Below, in pieces: positions 24,440 to 25,505 of a stretch of 25,505 nt of DNA. A program made the translations under genes and the position numbers. Source of the DNA: an uncultured Eubacteriales bacterium (GTDB taxonomy: Bacteria > Bacillota > Clostridia > Oscillospirales > CAG-272). The first letter of the stretch is position 1, and each line of letters begins with the position of its first letter. The DNA lies in contig URMC01000018.1 of assembly GCA_900548735.1 (NCBI GenBank), positions 1 through 25,505 of the forward strand. Reading direction: 5' to 3'. A model generated the notes under the pieces. That model did no database searches. It was not told the DNA's origin and saw nothing but the letters and a program-made list of their open reading frames with translations.

Positions 24440-25024
24440 GTGAACACTGCCAAAACGGTACGGCGTGTGCTGGTGGTTTCCGCTACCAGGCAGGCGCATG
24501 AGCTGATGATGGAAATCCTGCCGCCGGGCGGCTTTTCTCCGATCGTGCACGTCACATCCGCGGGGGAGGCAAAACGTTTGCTTACCGCTACGGAATTTGA
24601 CCTTGCCCTGATCAATGCACCGCTGCCCGATGAATCCGGGGCGGAACTGGCAAGGGAACTGGCGGGGCGCAATATGGGGGTGCTTCTCCTGTGCCGCTCC
24701 GATGTGTATGAGGGAGTGGCGTGCCTTTTGGAGGAGGACGGCGTAATGACCCTGCCGCGCCCGGTCACCAAGCAGGAGCTGTATGTGTCGATCCGCCTGC
24801 TTTGCGCGATGTGCGCCAAACTCTCCAAAATGGAAAAGCAGAACCGCACCCTGCAGGAAAAAATGGCGGATATCCGCGCGGTCAACCGCGCAAAATGGCT
24901 GCTCATCGAGCACCTCGGAATGTCCGAAAAGGAAGCCCATTACCACATTGAAAAACAGGCGATGGATATGCGCCTTTCCCGCCGGGAAGTGGCGGAGTAC
25001 ATCGTGCGTACATACGATAAGTAA
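24440..25024 (+). CDS. ANTAR-domain RNA-binding antiterminator with degenerate receiver
   Basis: A 194-residue soluble regulator. Residues about 8-120 form a CheY-like receiver. Residues about 125-148 form a coiled coil. Residues about 146-190 are an ANTAR domain ('NRAKWLLIEHLGMSEKEAHYHI' and 'RREVAEYIV'). ANTAR proteins bind hexaloop RNA hairpins and stop terminators forming. In the receiver the acidic pocket after strand 1 reads VVSA instead of a DD pair, and the phosphoacceptor position is N59 ('LALINAPLPDESG'), so normal phosphorylation is unlikely. The GTG start follows GGAGG by six bases. It is co-transcribed with the GSI-like synthetase, whose leader and that of glnN carry the predicted targets, which implies autoregulation. 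No sensor kinase is adjacent. Confidence 0.9.
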   Translation: MNTAKTVRRVLVVSATRQAHELMMEILPPGGFSPIVHVTSAGEAKRLLTATEFDLALINAPLPDESGAELARELAGRNMGVLLLCRSDVYEGVACLLEEDGVMTLPRPVTKQELYVSIRLLCAMCAKLSKMEKQNRTLQEKMADIRAVNRAKWLLIEHLGMSEKEAHYHIEKQAMDMRLSRREVAEYIVRTYDK

Positions 25025-25025
25025 T

Positions 25026-25058
25026 CAGCCTGTCAGGCTGCCCACCTGACGTTTTTTT
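25026..25058 (+). terminator. terminator between the ANTAR gene and pyrG, with alternative hairpin
   Basis: GTCAGG (25032-25037) pairs with CCTGAC (25045-25050) around seven bases, then G and seven T (25052-25058). An alternative CAGCC/GGCTG stem (25026-25040) uses the same 5' bases. I see no promoter in the 31 bases before pyrG, so the terminator is probably leaky or regulated. Confidence 0.7.
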
Positions 25059-25089
25059 CGTGGAATAACAGAAAGGATGGAGAATAGAT

Positions 25090-25505
25090 ATGAAGCAGAC
25101 AAAGTACATTTTCGTGACCGGCGGCGTGGTTTCCGGTCTTGGCAAGGGCATTACCGCAGCGTCCCTCGGGCGGTTGCTCAAAGCGCGCGGGCTGAAAGTT
25201 GCGGCGCAGAAACTGGATCCGTACATCAATGTGGACCCCGGCACGATGAGCCCGTACCAGCACGGCGAGGTTTATGTGACCGAGGACGGGGCGGAGACCG
25301 ATCTGGACCTTGGGCACTACGAGCGCTTTATCGACGAAGACCTGAACAAATTCTCCAACCTGACCACCGGTAAAGTGTACTGGAACGTGCTGAGCAAAGA
25401 GCGGCAGGGTGCGTATCTCGGCTCCACGGTGCAGGTCATTCCTCATGTGACCAATGAGATCAAAGAGTTTGTGTATGCCGTGGGCAAAAAGACCGATGCC
25501 GACGT
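25090..25505 (+). CDS. pyrG: CTP synthase, N-terminal part (cut by window end)
   Basis: Makes CTP from UTP using glutamine and ATP. The first 138 codons are present with no stop before the window edge. They comprise much of the synthetase domain: the P-loop 'GGVVSGLGKGI' (about 11-21), 'KLDPYINVDPGTMSPYQHGEVYV', 'DGAETDLDLGHYERF', and 'GSTVQVIPHVT', all canonical PyrG motifs. The glutaminase domain lies outside. The ATG has GGAG seven bases upstream. It lies 65 bases downstream of the ANTAR gene, past a terminator, and may depend on read-through from the glutamine synthetase operon. Confidence 0.96.
   Translation, partial: MKQTKYIFVTGGVVSGLGKGITAASLGRLLKARGLKVAAQKLDPYINVDPGTMSPYQHGEVYVTEDGAETDLDLGHYERFIDEDLNKFSNLTTGKVYWNVLSKERQGAYLGSTVQVIPHVTNEIKEFVYAVGKKTDAD

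Overview
The window looks like chromosomal DNA from a moderately GC-rich gut-type Clostridium relative (Firmicutes, probably Oscillospirales). This is inferred from gene content: a DUF4317 protein, a class I lysyl-tRNA synthetase, a type III glutamine synthetase, an ANTAR regulator, large secreted repeat proteins, and sigma-A promoters with 17-base spacers. No rRNA, tRNA, CRISPR array, insertion sequence or phage gene was seen.

Layout. (1) 1-3411, minus strand: a secreted metallophosphoesterase surface protein, followed by the first seven codons of another gene. (2) 3579-4373, plus: a divergent DeoR-family regulator ending in a strong terminator. (3) 8613-4452, minus: a three-gene operon of class I LysRS fused to a C-terminal tRNA-binding domain, a DUF4317 protein and a GNAT-like acyltransferase-family protein. 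(4) 9031-9585, plus: an orphan membrane protein. (5) 9743-17328, plus: a complete peptide ABC importer (binding protein, two permeases, two ATPases) plus a small membrane protein; the binding protein and OppC both carry large extra domains. (6) 17548-18888, plus: a MATE transporter behind a consensus promoter and a leader terminator. (7) 22794-19075, minus: GSIII (glnN) then GMP synthase (guaA). (8) 23135-25505, plus: a second, GSI-like glutamine synthetase, an ANTAR-domain regulator, and the start of CTP synthase (pyrG, cut by the window end).

The most interesting part is 22795-25090. Two unrelated glutamine synthetases are divergently transcribed from back-to-back consensus promoters. Each transcript begins with a small hairpin whose six-base loop is AAGGAU (A at loop position 1, G at position 4, the known ANTAR signature). 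The 3' side of each hairpin is also the 5' arm of an intrinsic terminator. A protein with an RNA-binding ANTAR domain is encoded directly downstream of the second synthetase. This reads as a self-contained RNA-antitermination circuit for glutamine supply, flanked by two glutamine-consuming nucleotide enzymes (guaA and pyrG). The regulator's receiver domain lacks the phosphoacceptor Asp, so its input is unlikely to be ordinary phosphorylation. The GSI-like enzyme also carries a diverged 33-residue tandem duplication of a substrate-binding motif.
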